Shown in pieces: positions 62,960-64,000 of a DNA stretch of 64,000 nt (positions are counted from its first letter, which is position 1; each line of letters opens with the position of its first letter). The stretch is from Paracoccus sp. R12_2 (GTDB lineage Bacteria > Pseudomonadota > Alphaproteobacteria > Rhodobacterales > Rhodobacteraceae), in NCBI RefSeq assembly GCF_017744015.1, contig NZ_JAGHRA010000002.1, positions 124,001 to 188,000 on the forward strand. The letters are read 5' to 3'. The notes under the pieces are model-generated. The model made no database searches. It was not told the origin of the DNA and worked only from the letters and a program-made list of their open reading frames with translations. Both the position numbers and the translations under genes were made by a program.

Positions 62960-64000
62960 ATGAAGATCGAACGGCGTTTTACGACAGCAGACGGCGGGGC
63001 CTACGGGGACATCGCTTTCACCACCACGATCAGCGAGATCCGCAATCCCGACGGCAAGATCGTGTTCCGCAACGAGAATGTCGAGGTGCCGAAGGGCTGG
63101 TCCCAGGTCGCCAGCGACGTGATCGCACAGAAATATTTCCGCAAGGCCGGCGTTCCGGCGGCCCTGAAGCGCGTCAAGGAAAAGGGCGTGCCGGAATTCT
63201 TGTGGCGCAGCGTAGCGGACACGGACGCGATGGCCGATCTGCCCGAAGATCAGCGTTATGTCGGTGAAACCAGCGCAAGGCAGGTCTTTGACCGGCTGGC
63301 TGGCGCCTGGGCGTACTGGGGCTGGAAGGGCGGATATTTTTCCAATGAGGAAGACGCCCGCGCCTATTACGACGAGATGCGCCACATGCTGGCCCGCCAG
63401 ATGGCCGCACCGAACAGCCCGCAATGGTTCAATACCGGCTTGCACTGGGCCTATGGCATCGACGGTCCGTCGCAGGGGCATTTCTACGTCGATTACAAAT
63501 CCGGCAAGCTGGTCAAGTCCAACAGCGCCTATGAACATCCCCAGCCGCATGCCTGCTTCATCCAGTCGGTCAGCGACGATCTGGTGAACGAGGGCGGCAT
63601 CATGGATCTGTGGGTCCGTGAAGCGCGGCTGTTCAAATACGGCTCGGGCACCGGCACGAATTTCAGCAGCCTGCGCGGCGAGGGCGAAAGCCTGTCGGGC
63701 GGCGGCAAGTCCAGCGGGTTGATGGGCTTCCTGAAGATCGGCGACCGGGCGGCGGGCGCCATCAAGTCGGGCGGCACCACGCGCCGGGCGGCCAAGATGG
63801 TGATCTGCGACATGGATCACCCTGATATCGAAGCCTTCATCAACTGGAAGGTCATCGAGGAACAGAAGGTTGTCAGCCTCGTCGCCGGGTCCAAGACCCA
63901 CGAGGCAAAGCTGAACGAGATCTTCGCCGCGATCCGTGCTTGGGACGGCGAGATGGCGGACGCCACCGATCCGGCCACCAATGCCGGGCTGAAAACCGCG
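62960..64000 (+). CDS. nrdJ: Adenosylcobalamin-dependent (class II) ribonucleotide reductase, N-terminal part
   Basis: The frame is open to the window edge (347 codons; the full protein is about 1,200 residues). It starts MKIERRFTTADGGAYGDIAF after AGAGGGCAGG. Class II features include MAAPNSPQWFNTGLHWAYGI, SNSAYEHPQPHACFIQSVSD (with the active-site cysteine region), DLWVREARLFKYGSGTGTNF and GDRAAGAIKSGGTTRRAAKM. It reduces ribonucleotides using adenosylcobalamin and works with or without oxygen. Truncated by the window. Confidence 0.93.
   Translation, partial: MKIERRFTTADGGAYGDIAFTTTISEIRNPDGKIVFRNENVEVPKGWSQVASDVIAQKYFRKAGVPAALKRVKEKGVPEFLWRSVADTDAMADLPEDQRYVGETSARQVFDRLAGAWAYWGWKGGYFSNEEDARAYYDEMRHMLARQMAAPNSPQWFNTGLHWAYGIDGPSQGHFYVDYKSGKLVKSNSAYEHPQPHACFIQSVSDDLVNEGGIMDLWVREARLFKYGSGTGTNFSSLRGEGESLSGGGKSSGLMGFLKIGDRAAGAIKSGGTTRRAAKMVICDMDHPDIEAFINWKVIEEQKVVSLVAGSKTHEAKLNEIFAAIRAWDGEMADATDPATNAGLKTA

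Overview
The window looks like a chromosomal segment of a high-GC alphaproteobacterium of the Rhodobacterales, most probably Paracoccus or a close relative. The reasons are a gbpR-chvE-gguABC sugar locus, TCA-cycle genes clustered as mdh / sucC-sucD-sucA-sucB-lpd / sdhCDAB, ethylmalonyl-CoA-pathway genes among them (malyl-CoA thioesterase, mesaconyl-CoA hydratase), an NnrU protein, a SoxV/SoxW-like pair and a smo-type polyol locus. The genus call is inference from gene content and remembered synteny. No phage, transposon, integrase or CRISPR array was seen.

Layout. 1-2.5 kb: end of an oligopeptide-type ABC ATPase, an FAD-dependent amine/amino-acid-type oxidase and an exported protein of unknown function. 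2.5-19 kb: a LysR regulator (GbpR-like) divergent from a 13-gene run encoding two CUT2 sugar importers (ChvE-GguAB and YtfQRT-YjfF) and an oxidative, non-phosphorylating L-arabinose/D-galactose pathway (mutarotase, sugar dehydrogenase, lactonase, aldonate dehydratase, probably GguC as the second dehydratase, 2-oxoglutarate semialdehyde dehydrogenase) that ends at 2-oxoglutarate and so feeds the TCA genes next door. 19-22.4 kb: a frameshifted small membrane ORF, a small exported protein with a strong terminator, a LysR regulator, a DMT exporter, tRNA-Ala(CGC) and a lytic transglycosylase lipoprotein.

22.4-41.8 kb: the TCA block. On the minus strand mdh has its own terminator. It is followed by sucC, sucD, sucA, sucB and lpdA with small genes in between. 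On the plus strand are the CoA-ester genes and then sdhCDAB. The same composite operator, TTGTGATCAC-N13-GTGATCACAA, stands upstream of both sucC and sdhC, and four small unrelated putative lipoproteins sit between subunit genes of these enzyme complexes.

41.9-48.8 kb: a tripartite tricarboxylate transporter (tctCBA, minus) divergent from a two-component system (tctDE-like) that is translationally coupled to an extra periplasmic binding protein; then a YigZ/IMPACT protein. 48.9-50.2 kb: a SoxW-like thioredoxin and a CcdA/SoxV-like thiol transporter without sox genes nearby. 50.3-57.9 kb: a mannitol/sorbitol locus (HAD phosphatase, SorC regulator, smoEFGK, mtlK) lacking the usual sorbitol dehydrogenase and fructokinase. 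57.9-64 kb: a membrane protein, a ferric-reductase-like haem protein paired with a Tat-exported intradiol-dioxygenase-fold protein, a YfcC carrier divergent from a GntR regulator, and the start of nrdJ (B12-dependent ribonucleotide reductase).

A recurring layout is that each of the four transporter operons with its binding-protein gene first has a strong GC hairpin without a U-tract just after that gene's stop codon. This suggests that the binding-protein transcript is stabilised relative to the rest of the operon.
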